Notes: generated from the sequence alone by a model not told the origin. DNA of 64,000 nucleotides from Alteromonas_F sp964429915 (GCA_964429915.1 CAYSDZ010000007.1:49134-113133); one strand, 5' to 3'; counted from the first letter of the stretch, positions 27,784-37,062 are shown. Translations and numbers: made by a program.

Positions 27784-29082
27784 ATGCCAAAAATTATCAA
27801 TGAGTTTACGTGCAATGACATTAAATGTATACGAGAGCGTTTAGGTTTAGGTCGAACAGAGTTTTCTAATTTATTGGGGTTAGGCAAACAGGGAGAAAGA
27901 ACGATTCGCGGCTGGGAAAAAGGTGAACACAAGCCTTCGCAGAAAAAGTTACGAGATATTCTAAGCCTCGAAGCACAATTGAAAGCAGATTTAGATGCTG
28001 CCCCATTTAAAACAAGGCCTGCCCTTTCAAAATTTAAGTTCATCGACTTATTCGCTGGTATTGGTGGTATCAGACTACCTTTTCAAAAAGCTGGTGGACA
28101 ATGCGTTTTCACCTCAGAATGGGACAAGTTTGCGCAAAAAACTTACCTTAAAAATTTTGGTGAAATGCCGCAAGGTGACATCACAAAGATAGCTAACTCG
28201 TCTATTCCGGAACATGACGTACTTCTTGGTGGGTTTCCATGTCAAGCATTTAGTCAAGCAGGCTTGAAAAAAGGTTTTGAAGATACTCGCGGAACGCTTT
28301 TTTTCGAGATACAGAGAATACTGGTAAATAAGCGCCCAAAAGCCTTTCTTCTAGAAAATGTCAAACAGCTCAAAGGTCACGATAAAGGACGAACACTTCA
28401 AACCATCTTGAACGTGTTGAAAGGGGAGTCAAGCGAAGATATTGCGATAGACTTAACGATAAGTGAGCAAGCTAAAGCGACGTTAAGTGAAAAGCTCAAT
28501 TACTGGGTAGATTTTAGAGTATTGAGGGCTGCTGACTTCGGGGTTCCGCAAAACCGAGAGCGTATTTTCATTGTTGGTTTCGATAAAAATCATTTCGGTG
28601 ATATTGATTTCGATGGTTTGTTCAAATGGCCTGTTGCACCCAATATACCCACCAAAGTTGGAAATATTCTTGAGGACGACCTTATCCTTAGTCAAAGACC
28701 TGATAAGTATACTATTTCGGATAAGTTATGGATGGGTCATCAAAAAAGAAAACGGCAGCATACCGCAAAAGGAAATGGCTTTGGTTACTCACTTTTCACA
28801 AGGAACTCCGAGTATACTAATACCATTAGTGCTAGATACTACAAAGATGGGTCTGAGGTTTTAATTGATCAGTCACATTTAGGTAAAAACCCTCGTAAAC
28901 TGACACCGAGGGAGTGCGCGAGACTTCAAGGTTTCCCTGAAAACTTCATTATTGATGCAGTATCCCAAGTTCAGATTTACAAACAATTTGGTAATTCAGT
29001 TTGTATGAGTGTAATTGAACACTTGGCAAAAAATATGCTTGCTTTTATTGAAAACGCTGAAAAGCAGGTTAATGCTGCGTAA
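27784..29082 (+). CDS. DNA (cytosine-5-)-methyltransferase with N-terminal HTH
   Basis: A 432-residue C5 methyltransferase. Residues 1-75 form a helix-turn-helix region (LGLGRTEFSNLLGLGKQGER) of the kind that lets methylases such as M.SsoII repress their own promoter. Then come motif I FIDLFAGIGGIRLPF, motif IV GGFPCQAFSQAG with the catalytic Cys, motif VI LLENVKQL, motif VIII QNRERIFIVGF and motifs IX-X near the end (RECARLQGFP, KQFGNSVCMSV). It pairs with the divergent endonuclease gene. No clear Shine-Dalgarno precedes the ATG. Confidence 0.92.
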   Translation: MPKIINEFTCNDIKCIRERLGLGRTEFSNLLGLGKQGERTIRGWEKGEHKPSQKKLRDILSLEAQLKADLDAAPFKTRPALSKFKFIDLFAGIGGIRLPFQKAGGQCVFTSEWDKFAQKTYLKNFGEMPQGDITKIANSSIPEHDVLLGGFPCQAFSQAGLKKGFEDTRGTLFFEIQRILVNKRPKAFLLENVKQLKGHDKGRTLQTILNVLKGESSEDIAIDLTISEQAKATLSEKLNYWVDFRVLRAADFGVPQNRERIFIVGFDKNHFGDIDFDGLFKWPVAPNIPTKVGNILEDDLILSQRPDKYTISDKLWMGHQKRKRQHTAKGNGFGYSLFTRNSEYTNTISARYYKDGSEVLIDQSHLGKNPRKLTPRECARLQGFPENFIIDAVSQVQIYKQFGNSVCMSVIEHLAKNMLAFIENAEKQVNAA

Positions 29083-29121
29083 GGGAACGTTTAAGAAAGG
29101 TAGAAACCAATAAAGAACTAG

Positions 29122-29961
29122 CTACTCAATTTGCCCGTAACTTTCACAGCGCTTAAACCACCCCTTTAGCCACTGTTCTTCTCTGTCTTTTTGCGGTGAA
29201 TGCTGAACGCGGCCCTGTAATACGTTTTTACATGATTGGCTAAAGGCGTCGTGAATATTGATGTTTTCATTCATACCATTGAGCACTTGCATCAGGCCCC
29301 AACCCTTCCCTTGATAGCGTTCTTTTAACGATGTGCCTTCGCCTTTAAAGTTCACGTAATCGATAAGTGTGTATAAGCCAAGTTCGGTGGTTGCCAAGGT
29401 TGTAAAGAGATGCTTAAGCCTTTCAACCTCCGCCTTATTTTCAAGACGCTTCGACATTTCACCAAGAGAGCGTTGCATTCGCTGAAGCATAAACTCTGCT
29501 TGCAGGCTTTGAGTTCGTTGTAAAAGCTCTCGTAAATCGCGCATCTTTTGACTGTTCTCGGCTTCGATAAACGCGGCTTGGTTTTGCCAAGGACAATCCG
29601 TTTGTGCATTTAACCACTCAGGTAAAGGCACTCCCTCGCTTTGAAAAAAGGCGACTAATTTGGGAAAGGATTCAGAAAATCGACTGCGTAAACCGGTTGG
29701 AAACCAAATAAAGTGGCCTATTCCTAAACTCGCAAAGGCTTCCCCTTCATTCCAAGTCACTAAGTAACGTTTGTTACCGCCGGTTTCGTTGAAATAAATT
29801 TTCTGACCGACGGCTTGAAGTTGTTGCTCAGATAAAACGTCGCGACACTGTACCTGAAAAGCACTGAAAGCTAACAGCAAGCCCGTTAGCCTTGCACATA
29901 ACCGAAAGCTATTTCGCAAACAATTGCCCCAAGTCTTTAAAGGCCTTGAATTCAAGTGCAT
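29122..29961 (-). CDS. Exported protein of unknown function
   Basis: A 279-residue protein with a hydrophobic signal (CARLTGLLLAFSAFQVQC) and then QQLQAVGQKIYFNETGGNKR, ASLGIGHFIWFP, and FKGEGTSLKERYQGKGWGLM towards the end. The family is seen in other gammaproteobacteria but I know of no function; a lysozyme-like catalytic role is only a guess. The ATG at 29961 overlaps the preceding gene by 53 bases; a TTG at 29919 after GGGGCAA would give a cleaner signal peptide and smaller overlap. Confidence 0.6.
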   Translation of the reverse strand: MHLNSRPLKTWGNCLRNSFRLCARLTGLLLAFSAFQVQCRDVLSEQQLQAVGQKIYFNETGGNKRYLVTWNEGEAFASLGIGHFIWFPTGLRSRFSESFPKLVAFFQSEGVPLPEWLNAQTDCPWQNQAAFIEAENSQKMRDLRELLQRTQSLQAEFMLQRMQRSLGEMSKRLENKAEVERLKHLFTTLATTELGLYTLIDYVNFKGEGTSLKERYQGKGWGLMQVLNGMNENINIHDAFSQSCKNVLQGRVQHSPQKDREEQWLKGWFKRCESYGQIE

Positions 29962-30322
29962 TGCCCGCAGGATCTAAAAAGAAACAGGTCGCCTGTTCAC
30001 CAGGCTGCCCTTTAAAGCGAAGATAGGGTTCAATGATAAAGTTAATATTCGCTGCTTTTAGGCGTTCAACCAAGTTATGCCAAGCATCCATCGAGAGCAC
30101 CACGCCAAAATGCGGCACGGGTACTTGTTTATCATCGACTCCATTACACTCTGGTGGGTTTGGCATAGCCTTGACTAAATGAGTCACAAACTGATGACCA
30201 AATAAATTCCAATCTATCCAATGGCTGTCACTACGGCCTTGTTCACAACCGAGTATTTCACCGTAAAAGTGCGCGGCTTTAGACAAATCATCAACGGGCA
30301 CCGCTAAATGAAAAGGGTTCAC
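29909..30322 (-). CDS. VOC superfamily (glyoxalase-like) protein
   Basis: A 137-residue glyoxalase-fold protein: FHLAVPVDDLSKAAHFYGEI at the start, HFGVVLSMDAW in the middle and CFFLDPAGNALEFKAFKD near the end. Metal ligands at His4, His in VPHFGV and Glu in NALEF are plausible. It overlaps the aldehyde dehydrogenase gene by 4 bases, suggesting one transcript. Substrate unknown. Confidence 0.85.
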   Translation of the reverse strand: MNPFHLAVPVDDLSKAAHFYGEILGCEQGRSDSHWIDWNLFGHQFVTHLVKAMPNPPECNGVDDKQVPVPHFGVVLSMDAWHNLVERLKAANINFIIEPYLRFKGQPGEQATCFFLDPAGNALEFKAFKDLGQLFAK

Positions 30323-31701
30323 TGTAATTTCCTTAAAATGGCTAACTTTAGTTTGTTGTATGGCGCATAGCGCACAAACACATCCAAGGCGAAAGGACGT
30401 TTCATTACAGCCTTCATATTGCTTAGTAATTCAAAGCCTGACTGCCCGTGATACCGACCCATTCCGCTATTACCCACTCCACCAAAAGCGAGTTCTGCAT
30501 TCGACATGAAAATAAGGGTGTCGTTGATGCACATATTGCCACAACTGGTTTCTTGCAGGTAACGTGTTTGAGTATCTTCATTTTTACAAAACAAGTAAAG
30601 GGCAAGCGGCTTATGGTTATTATTAATATGCTGAATACTCTCGTTGTGATCGCTAAAAGTCATCACTGGCAAGATAGGCCCAAATATTTCTTCCTGCATC
30701 ACCTTGGATCCTTTAGACGGTTCAAGCAGAAGGGTCGGTTCAATATACCGGCTATCCGCATTTGACTGTCCACCAATAACTTGGCCATCTGCAGCTTCAA
30801 TATATGAAACCAAACGTTCGAAGTGCGACTCATTGACTATTCTGCCGTAGTCTTTGCTTTGCTGAGGGTCTTGACCAAATTGTTCTTTCAGTGCTTGTTT
30901 CAACGTAGTGATGAATGCGTCGTATATGTCCGAATGCACCAAAAGATAATCAGGCGCGATACAAATTTGCCCTGCATTGGTCCATTTACCCCACACAATA
31001 CGCCGAGCACTAACTAAGAGGTCGGCATCTTTGTCGACAATGCAAGGGCTTTTACCGCCCAGTTCAAGCGTAACCGGTGTCAGGTACTTCGATGCTGCTT
31101 GCATTACGATTTTCCCGACGGTGTCTCCGCCCGTATAAAAAATGTGGTCAAAGCGTTTGCTTAACAACGCTGTGCTGATTTCTTTTCCTCCCTCAAAAAC
31201 AACAAAAGCATGTTCGTCTAAATACTGAGGAATGAGCTCGGCAATTAATGAAGAGGTTGCTTGAGTCAATTCTGAGGGCTTTAATATTGCACAGTTTCCT
31301 GCGGCGATGGCTGCCACTAAAGGAGCAAGTACAAGCTGAAACGGAAAATTCCACGCCCCCATGATAAACACGACACCGAGTGGCTCGGGTAAATGATAAC
31401 TGCTTGCCGGAAAAGCCAATAAGGGCGTTGCAACTTTTTTCGGCTTCATCCAACGTTTGAGATGCTTTATCGTGTGCTTAATCTCAGCTTTCACGTAGCC
31501 AATCTCGGTTAAGTACGCTTCGGTATCGCTTTTATGCAGGTCGGTTTTTAACGCTTGGCAAATCGCCTTTTCATGCTGGCTGCATAAATTTAACAAGCCA
31601 CTAAGTTGCAGAATTCGCCATTGGATTGGCTTGGTTTTTCCACTTGAGAACGTTGCGCGAAGCTGTTCTATTGAAGGGTCGATGGAATCAAAACGGTGCA
31701 T
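30319..31701 (-). CDS. Aldehyde dehydrogenase (class 3 / coniferyl aldehyde type)
   Basis: A 460-residue NAD(P)-dependent aldehyde dehydrogenase of the short, class 3-like branch. Key segments: VFIMGAWNFPFQLVLAPLVA, LELGGKSPCIVD with the general-base Glu, NAGQICIAPDYLLV with the nucleophilic Cys, and EEIFGPILPVMTF. C-terminal LAFGGVGNSGMGRYHG and ALDVFVRYAPY match fatty or coniferyl aldehyde dehydrogenases. Probably oxidises medium or long-chain aldehydes; cytoplasmic or membrane-associated. Confidence 0.88.
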   Translation of the reverse strand: MHRFDSIDPSIEQLRATFSSGKTKPIQWRILQLSGLLNLCSQHEKAICQALKTDLHKSDTEAYLTEIGYVKAEIKHTIKHLKRWMKPKKVATPLLAFPASSYHLPEPLGVVFIMGAWNFPFQLVLAPLVAAIAAGNCAILKPSELTQATSSLIAELIPQYLDEHAFVVFEGGKEISTALLSKRFDHIFYTGGDTVGKIVMQAASKYLTPVTLELGGKSPCIVDKDADLLVSARRIVWGKWTNAGQICIAPDYLLVHSDIYDAFITTLKQALKEQFGQDPQQSKDYGRIVNESHFERLVSYIEAADGQVIGGQSNADSRYIEPTLLLEPSKGSKVMQEEIFGPILPVMTFSDHNESIQHINNNHKPLALYLFCKNEDTQTRYLQETSCGNMCINDTLIFMSNAELAFGGVGNSGMGRYHGQSGFELLSNMKAVMKRPFALDVFVRYAPYNKLKLAILRKLQ

Positions 31702-31766
31702 AAATAAAGTGTCGGACCAGTACAGTTTATCGCACTGTACCTGAATCCGACTATGATCAAAAGCGC

Positions 31767-33065
31767 TTAAGCGTCGTAAGGATGCCTTAGCACAATAGTC
31801 TCATTACGATCTGGGCCGGTTGATACAATATCGACAGGCACGCCAGTTAACGTTTCAATACGGCTTATGTAGCTTCTTGCTTCTTTGGGTAATTCGTCGT
31901 ATTTCTTAACCCCAAAAGTAGAAGAAGACCATCCCGGCATTTCCTCGTAAACGGGAGTTACTTCATCATAACCCTCGGCGGCCATCGGTGGTACGTTTTT
32001 TACTTGACCATTTTTATGCTGATAGCCCACGCAAATTTTAAGCGTTTCCAAACCATCTAAAACGTCTAATTTGGTTAAGCAAAACCCAGTGATTGAGTTA
32101 ATCTGCACAGCTCGCTTCATCGCCACTGCGTCAAACCACCCTGTTCTGCGCTTTCTGCCTGTGGTTGCACCAAACTCGTGGCCTTTTACCCCTAAATGCT
32201 CACCCACTTCACAGTCTAGCTCGGTAGGAAAAGGGCCTGAACCCACTCGGGTGGTATAGGCTTTCACAATACCCAGCACATAATCAAGATTCATGGGACC
32301 AAAACCAGCCCCTGTTGCCACTCCGCCTACCGTTGTATTAGACGAAGTCACATAAGGGTAGGTACCGTGATCGATATCAAGTAATGTACCTTGTGCACCT
32401 TCGAACATGATGTGTAAGCCCGCACGATTCGCTTTATCTAGCTCGTCAGTAACGTCAACAATCATCGCTTTCAGTGTGTCCGCAATCGCCAACGCATCGG
32501 TCAAGGTTTTGTCGTAATCGACAGGGTCTGCTTTGTAGTATTCAGTGAGCGTGAAATTATGCACATCCATCACTTCTTTCAACTTATTTGCAAAACTTTC
32601 TGGCTCGAATAAATCACTAACTCGCAAGCCTCTACGAGACACCTTATCTTCATAGGCAGGGCCAATGCCTCGACCCGTTGTGCCAATGGCCTTTGCCCCT
32701 CTGGCTTTTTCACGCGCCACATCAAGTGCAACGTGATAAGGCAAAATAAGCGGACAAGCTTCGCTGATTTTTAAGCGTTCTTTTACTGGTACGTCACGCG
32801 CCTCAAGCATGGCAATCTCAGCCATCAAGGCTTCAGGGCTTAATACAACCCCATTACCAATAATACACGTAACATTGTCGCGTAAAATACCTGATGGAAT
32901 GAGGTGAAGAACGGTTTTTTCACCGTTGATGACTAGAGTGTGACCTGCATTGTGACCACCTTGGTAGCGCACAACATATTTAGCGCGGTCGGTAAGTAAA
33001 TCTACCACCTTGCCTTTACCCTCGTCGCCCCATTGGGTGCCGAGTACAACAACATTTTTTGCCAT
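31767..33065 (-). CDS. purA: Adenylosuccinate synthetase
   Basis: PurA makes adenylosuccinate from IMP, aspartate and GTP in AMP synthesis. The 432-residue protein opens MAKNVVVLGTQWGDEGKGKV with the GTP loop GDEGKGK, and has GHNAGHTLVI, GTTGRGIGPAYEDK, and VGSGPFPTEL, all diagnostic. Full length for the family. Confidence 0.98.
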   Translation of the reverse strand: MAKNVVVLGTQWGDEGKGKVVDLLTDRAKYVVRYQGGHNAGHTLVINGEKTVLHLIPSGILRDNVTCIIGNGVVLSPEALMAEIAMLEARDVPVKERLKISEACPLILPYHVALDVAREKARGAKAIGTTGRGIGPAYEDKVSRRGLRVSDLFEPESFANKLKEVMDVHNFTLTEYYKADPVDYDKTLTDALAIADTLKAMIVDVTDELDKANRAGLHIMFEGAQGTLLDIDHGTYPYVTSSNTTVGGVATGAGFGPMNLDYVLGIVKAYTTRVGSGPFPTELDCEVGEHLGVKGHEFGATTGRKRRTGWFDAVAMKRAVQINSITGFCLTKLDVLDGLETLKICVGYQHKNGQVKNVPPMAAEGYDEVTPVYEEMPGWSSSTFGVKKYDELPKEARSYISRIETLTGVPVDIVSTGPDRNETIVLRHPYDA

Positions 33066-33079
33066 AATTTGAAAGCAGA

Positions 33080-33120
33080 TTAAAAATTAGGCGTGGATTT
33101 TACAAAAAATCACGCCTAAT
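33080..33120 (-). terminator. Rho-independent terminator after cnoX
   Basis: Minus strand: the 9-bp stem TTAGGCGTG / CACGCCTAA (33119-33111 with 33095-33087) with a 15-base AT-rich loop, then TTTTTAA. It lies 54 bases after the cnoX stop and before purA, separating the two genes. Confidence 0.75.
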
Positions 33121-33173
33121 TTCATCCGTAATTTACGTTCTAATGCACCTTACTTATATCAATCTTGCTTATA

Positions 33174-34034
33174 CTAATAGAGTAATGAATATAACTTACG
33201 TCGATATGCTGATTTAAGCGGTTCACCATCAGGTAGAGCATTGACAACATCGAGCATCGTCTTTTTCGCATCGCCAAAATTTAGGTCTTTTTGCAACACA
33301 CTAAACAAAAGAGTCAAGGCATCTTCTGCTTTGTTTGCCTGATGCAGTTGAATAGCGAGATCAACTTTAGCTTGTAAATTGTCAGGTTCAGCTTCTACTA
33401 AGGCCTGCAAGGCTTGAATTTCAGGTGATTGAGACGCTTGTTCTGCTAATTCCACTTTACCCAATAAGGCTTGGTATCGCGTGTCTTGATCCGCTAATTT
33501 AATACTTTCTAGCAGCGTTTTTGCTGTGTCTATAGAACCGGTTTCAATAGCACAATCAATAAATAGATAGCGCGCGTCTATATTGTCGGCATTCATTTCA
33601 AACGCTTGTTTCGCTGGTGCAAATGCGCTTTGGTAATCCCCTTCTGCAATGTGTGTTTGTGCTTTTGTAATCAGCTCATCTTCAGGATTGGGTAAATATT
33701 TCTGCAAAAGTTCGCGAATAGTGCTTTCAGGCTGCGCACCTGCAAACCCATCGACAGGCTGACCTTGTTGTACCAACATAACAGTGGGTAAGTTACGCAC
33801 ACCAAACTGTGCGGCTATTTGCTGCTGCTCTTCGCAATTCACTTTTGCCAGAATAAGGTGCTCTGAATATTCGTTTGCTAGCTTTTCCAAAATTGGGAAG
33901 AGATCTTTGCAGGGTTCGCACCAATCTGCCCAGAAATCGACCATGACTAATTTATCCATGGACGCTTCCAAAATAACACTTTGGAAGTTATCTAAAGTGA
34001 TGTCGACCACGTTCGAACCGGCTAGGTGTTCCAT
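33174..34034 (-). CDS. cnoX: Thioredoxin-TPR co-chaperone CnoX (YbbN)
   Basis: A 286-residue protein with an N-terminal thioredoxin domain (DFWADWCEPCKDLFPILEKL, CxxC at residues 39-42) and a C-terminal TPR-like helical region. In Escherichia coli CnoX, which lacks the full CxxC, protects substrates under oxidative stress and passes them to GroEL; many other bacteria keep a redox-active CxxC as here, which suggests reductase activity too. Confidence 0.88.
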   Translation of the reverse strand: MEHLAGSNVVDITLDNFQSVILEASMDKLVMVDFWADWCEPCKDLFPILEKLANEYSEHLILAKVNCEEQQQIAAQFGVRNLPTVMLVQQGQPVDGFAGAQPESTIRELLQKYLPNPEDELITKAQTHIAEGDYQSAFAPAKQAFEMNADNIDARYLFIDCAIETGSIDTAKTLLESIKLADQDTRYQALLGKVELAEQASQSPEIQALQALVEAEPDNLQAKVDLAIQLHQANKAEDALTLLFSVLQKDLNFGDAKKTMLDVVNALPDGEPLKSAYRRKLYSLLY

Positions 34035-34140
34035 ATTTCCCCTCGTGATGTTGGATATATTCGATATTTGTTTGTAATTGATGGTTATTATTAGGGTGAG
34101 AAAAGTGATTTACAAGAGCCAAGTAAACACAAGCCGTCTC

Positions 34141-34346
34141 CACTCACAGGTCAAGTATATAGGTCTACAAAAACAGCACGAGGCGAATGAGAGGCAGCTA
34201 GGGAATAAAAAAAAGCGTCAAAAAACAGGATGTTTTTTGCCGAGCGCCATAGGGATATGCTTGCAGCGTCTTTATTTTATTCCCTAGCTGCCTCTCATTA
34301 AGCTTGCGCCCATGTTAATTAAACCTATGTGCTTGACCTGTAAGTG
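34141..34346. repeat. Structured hairpin repeat, copy 2 (variable stems, conserved core)
   Basis: Outer arms pair CACTCACAGGTCAAGTATAT (34141 on) with the segment ending at 34346; nearly all differences are C/T. An unpaired zone of about 20 bases follows, then a perfect 25-bp stem from AATGAGAGGCAGCTAGGG (34186 on) with its complement ending at 34299, and the core 34212-34279, which differs from copy 1 by one inserted A and one C/T. Left and right arm lengths outside the core are 71 and 67 bases in both copies. Here it sits between divergent genes, so simple termination does not explain it. Confidence 0.85.
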
Positions 34347-34432
34347 GCTCTTAAAACCATGATTCCGTAACTTTGGCTTAGTGTTATAGTAATGTTAAAT
34401 TACATATAATCTATGAGCTATAGGAGTGAATC

Positions 34433-34735
34433 GTGCGATCTTTTCAGTCTTTTCGTGAGTTTTATCCTTATTATTTGCAGGAACACTCGAATGAAACCTG
34501 CCGACGTTTGCATTTCATCGGTTCGACATTGGTGCTTGTTATTTTGGCTTATGCCGCAGTGACTCAAACTTGGCGGGCACTGTGGTTGGTGCCGCTTGCC
34601 GGTTATGGCTTTGCGTGGGCGGGTCATGTGTTTTTTGAACACAATAAGCCGGCTACATTCAAACACCCTATTTATAGCTTGATGGGGGATTGGGTGATGT
34701 ATAAAGATATATGGTTGGGCAAAGTTAAAATATAA
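34433..34735 (+). CDS. Mpo1-like (DUF962) membrane protein
   Basis: A 100-residue protein starting at GTG 34433, which follows TAGGAG at 7 bases. It has FREFYPYYLQEHSNETCRRLHF, two membrane helices and a C-terminal HVFFEHNKPATFKHPIYSLMGDW. The conserved histidines match DUF962; the yeast member Mpo1 is an iron-dependent dioxygenase in alpha-oxidation of 2-hydroxy fatty acids. The bacterial substrate is unknown. Confidence 0.85.
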   Translation: MRSFQSFREFYPYYLQEHSNETCRRLHFIGSTLVLVILAYAAVTQTWRALWLVPLAGYGFAWAGHVFFEHNKPATFKHPIYSLMGDWVMYKDIWLGKVKI

Positions 34736-34851
34736 AAGTTTGGAATCGGCATTTCACCGCTTGTGCTTTCTTTTTAGCGCTAAACACTGTACTTCTTATT
34801 TTCTTTGGTCGTAACATTTTGCGTTAATCGATTTTTATAAGGCAGTGAACA

Positions 34852-36900
34852 GTGAAAAAAGTGAGTTTTAAATCCTTAGCCAGCTGGATATCAGTATGCT
34901 GTATGGTGTTTTCAGCACATGGATTGGAAAAAAGTGTTTTGGATTACAGTGATGTGTTTGCTTTAGAGTACGCATCTAACCCTACATTCAATCGAACTGG
35001 AGAAACGCTTTACTTCGTAAAACGAAGCATGGATAAAATGCGCGACAGCACTCGTTCAGAAATATGGCAATACAATATTGCAGATGATTCTTCGACTCCG
35101 GTGTTAACTGATATCAAGGGATTAAGCAGTTTCACTGTTTCTCCAAATGGAGAACACATCGCTTACGTTGCACTCACTGAACAAGGCTCGCAAATTTTTA
35201 AATATTTCATTGGTGCCAATCGGTCTGTTCAACTTACCCAATTAGACAATACCCCCTACTCGCTAGCTTGGTCACCAAGTGGCGATAAACTCGCATTTTT
35301 GATGCGTGTAGAAACCCAAAAATCGGCCATCTTTACAGATATGCCCTCAGCACCAAAAGGTGCGACTTGGTCAGAACCTGCCAAGGTAATTGATGCTGTT
35401 CAATATCGGGCAGACGGCGGTGGCTATACCACACCCAGTTACAGCAGCGTTTTTCTGCTGCGAGCTGAAGGAGGTTTAGCCCAACAGCTTGGCAAACCAA
35501 ACGTTCCGCATAGCTCTTCCTTAGTTTTTTCAAATGACGGTGAGTTTTTGTATGCTAGTGCTAACCTTGCTGATACACCTGCATTGGTTCCCTTTGGTGA
35601 GGATATCCTTCGCTACAATCTAGAGACAGGTGAATATCAAGCCGTTACTCAGCGCAAAGGAAGCGAGACAGCACCCAAACTTAGCGAAGACGGGAAATGG
35701 TTGGCGTTTTTATATGTTGAAGACGAAAAACTGTCTTATCAATTTGCTGAACTAGTCATTCAAAATGTAGCCAATAATGAAGAACGTCGGCTTACTCTTA
35801 ATTTAGACCGAAGTATCGACGCTTTTTTCTGGGGACAAAACAGTCAGCATCTTATTTTTTCTTATATCGATGCAGGTAAAACAAAACTTGCTAAAGTCAT
35901 GCTCAATGGCGATATTATTGGCCTTAATGCTGAACTGGGTGGTCAATCTCTGGGCCGTCCTTACACTTCGGGTGAATTTGCTATTTCAGCCCAAGGCGCT
36001 ATTGCCTATACTAGCGCAAGCAGTCAGCGACCGGCTGAACTTGAACTCTTAAAACCCGATGGAAAAACGCTCCCCGTCACGCACTTAAACGATGATTGGC
36101 TGACGCAAAAAGCCTTAGCTGATGTACAAGCCTTTTCTGTCGAGTCTACCATTGACGGCAGGCAAATTGATGCGTGGATCGCCACACCACCCAATTATGA
36201 TCCAACAAAACAATACCCCTTAATATTAGAAATACATGGCGGGCCGCACGCAGCTTATGGTCCGCAATTTTCCATGGAAATACAGCTTATGGCTGCAAAA
36301 GGATATGTTGTCGTTTGGTCTAATCCGCGCGGAAGTTCGTCTTATGGAAAGGACTTCGGCAATCTTATTCATCATAATTATCCATCAAACGACTACCAAG
36401 ATTTAATGGATGTGGTGGACGTTACGCTTACTCAATCTTTTGTAGATAAAAATAATGTATTTATTACAGGTGGCTCGGGGGGAGGCACACTAACCGCATG
36501 GAGTATTGGCAAAACTAAACGTTTTAATGCGGCCGTTGTGGCAAAGCCGGTAATAAACTGGCTTAGCTTTGCTTTAACAGCAGATGCTTACCCCTATTTC
36601 ACACAATATTGGATGGCGAAAATGCCTTGGGAGAACCAGCAAGTTTTGTGGGATCATTCGCCTTTATCATTGGTAGGGAATGTCACCACACCGACTATGC
36701 TGCTAACTGGAGAAGCCGACTATCGCACGCCAATCAGTGAAACAGAGCAATTTTATCAGGCCTTAAAATTACAAAACGTGGAAGCGGTAATGGTGAGAAT
36801 TCCCGGTGCAGGACATGGCATTGCGTCTCGCCCATCGCGTCTTATTCAAAAAGTAGGAAATATTATTGCGTGGTTTGAACGCTATAAACGTAACGAATAA
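34852..36900 (+). CDS. Exported S9 family peptidase (dipeptidyl/acylaminoacyl-peptidase type)
   Basis: A 682-residue serine peptidase. A signal peptide of about 24 residues is followed by a beta-propeller (to about residue 400) with WD/PD40-like blades (FTVSPNGEHIAYVAL, SLAWSPSGDKLAFLM) and a C-terminal prolyl-oligopeptidase catalytic domain. The nucleophile Ser542 lies in TGGSGGG, with the acid in TGEADYRTP and the histidine in GAGHGIASRPSR. Probably releases dipeptides or acylated residues in the periplasm. Followed at once by a terminator. Confidence 0.92.
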   Translation: MKKVSFKSLASWISVCCMVFSAHGLEKSVLDYSDVFALEYASNPTFNRTGETLYFVKRSMDKMRDSTRSEIWQYNIADDSSTPVLTDIKGLSSFTVSPNGEHIAYVALTEQGSQIFKYFIGANRSVQLTQLDNTPYSLAWSPSGDKLAFLMRVETQKSAIFTDMPSAPKGATWSEPAKVIDAVQYRADGGGYTTPSYSSVFLLRAEGGLAQQLGKPNVPHSSSLVFSNDGEFLYASANLADTPALVPFGEDILRYNLETGEYQAVTQRKGSETAPKLSEDGKWLAFLYVEDEKLSYQFAELVIQNVANNEERRLTLNLDRSIDAFFWGQNSQHLIFSYIDAGKTKLAKVMLNGDIIGLNAELGGQSLGRPYTSGEFAISAQGAIAYTSASSQRPAELELLKPDGKTLPVTHLNDDWLTQKALADVQAFSVESTIDGRQIDAWIATPPNYDPTKQYPLILEIHGGPHAAYGPQFSMEIQLMAAKGYVVVWSNPRGSSSYGKDFGNLIHHNYPSNDYQDLMDVVDVTLTQSFVDKNNVFITGGSGGGTLTAWSIGKTKRFNAAVVAKPVINWLSFALTADAYPYFTQYWMAKMPWENQQVLWDHSPLSLVGNVTTPTMLLTGEADYRTPISETEQFYQALKLQNVEAVMVRIPGAGHGIASRPSRLIQKVGNIIAWFERYKRNE

Positions 36901-36924
36901 AAAAAGAGCCTAATGGCTCTTTTT
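36901..36924. terminator. Bidirectional terminator between the S9 peptidase and the entericidin-like gene
   Basis: Stem AAAAAGAGCC / GGCTCTTTTT with a TAAT loop. Reading plus, it ends in a run of T residues right after the peptidase stop; reading minus, it also ends in T residues just after the small lipoprotein stop. Confidence 0.88.
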
Positions 36925-37062
36925 TTAATTGTCTGCCGCGTCTTGAACGGCTTCTCCGGCTCTTTCAACATCCTTTCCTACGCCTTCAACAGTGGCACAA
37001 CCCGCACTTAGAGCGATTGAAGCAACGGCTAGACAAAGTTTGATGAATGTGTTCAATTTCAT
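36925..37062 (-). CDS. Entericidin-like small lipoprotein
   Basis: A 45-residue protein: a signal ending in the lipobox LSAGC (Cys22), then ATVEGVGKDVERAGEAVQDA, the typical entericidin A/B pattern. Entericidins are small outer membrane or periplasmic lipoproteins linked to stationary-phase lysis and stress. A further lipoprotein and a DUF1328 gene sit upstream in the same direction. No ribosome site analysis was decisive; the ATG is the only one available. Confidence 0.82.
   Translation of the reverse strand: MKLNTFIKLCLAVASIALSAGCATVEGVGKDVERAGEAVQDAADN

Noticed and set aside
24778..30322. The two VOC proteins as a duplicated gene
   Set aside because: Different lengths and low resemblance apart from the fold pattern; independent family members.
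23761..34346. The two hairpin elements as a CRISPR or ordinary terminators
   Set aside because: Only two copies 10 kb apart with no spacer array, and copy 2 lies between divergent promoters. A terminator role for copy 1 remains possible but does not account for the conserved core.
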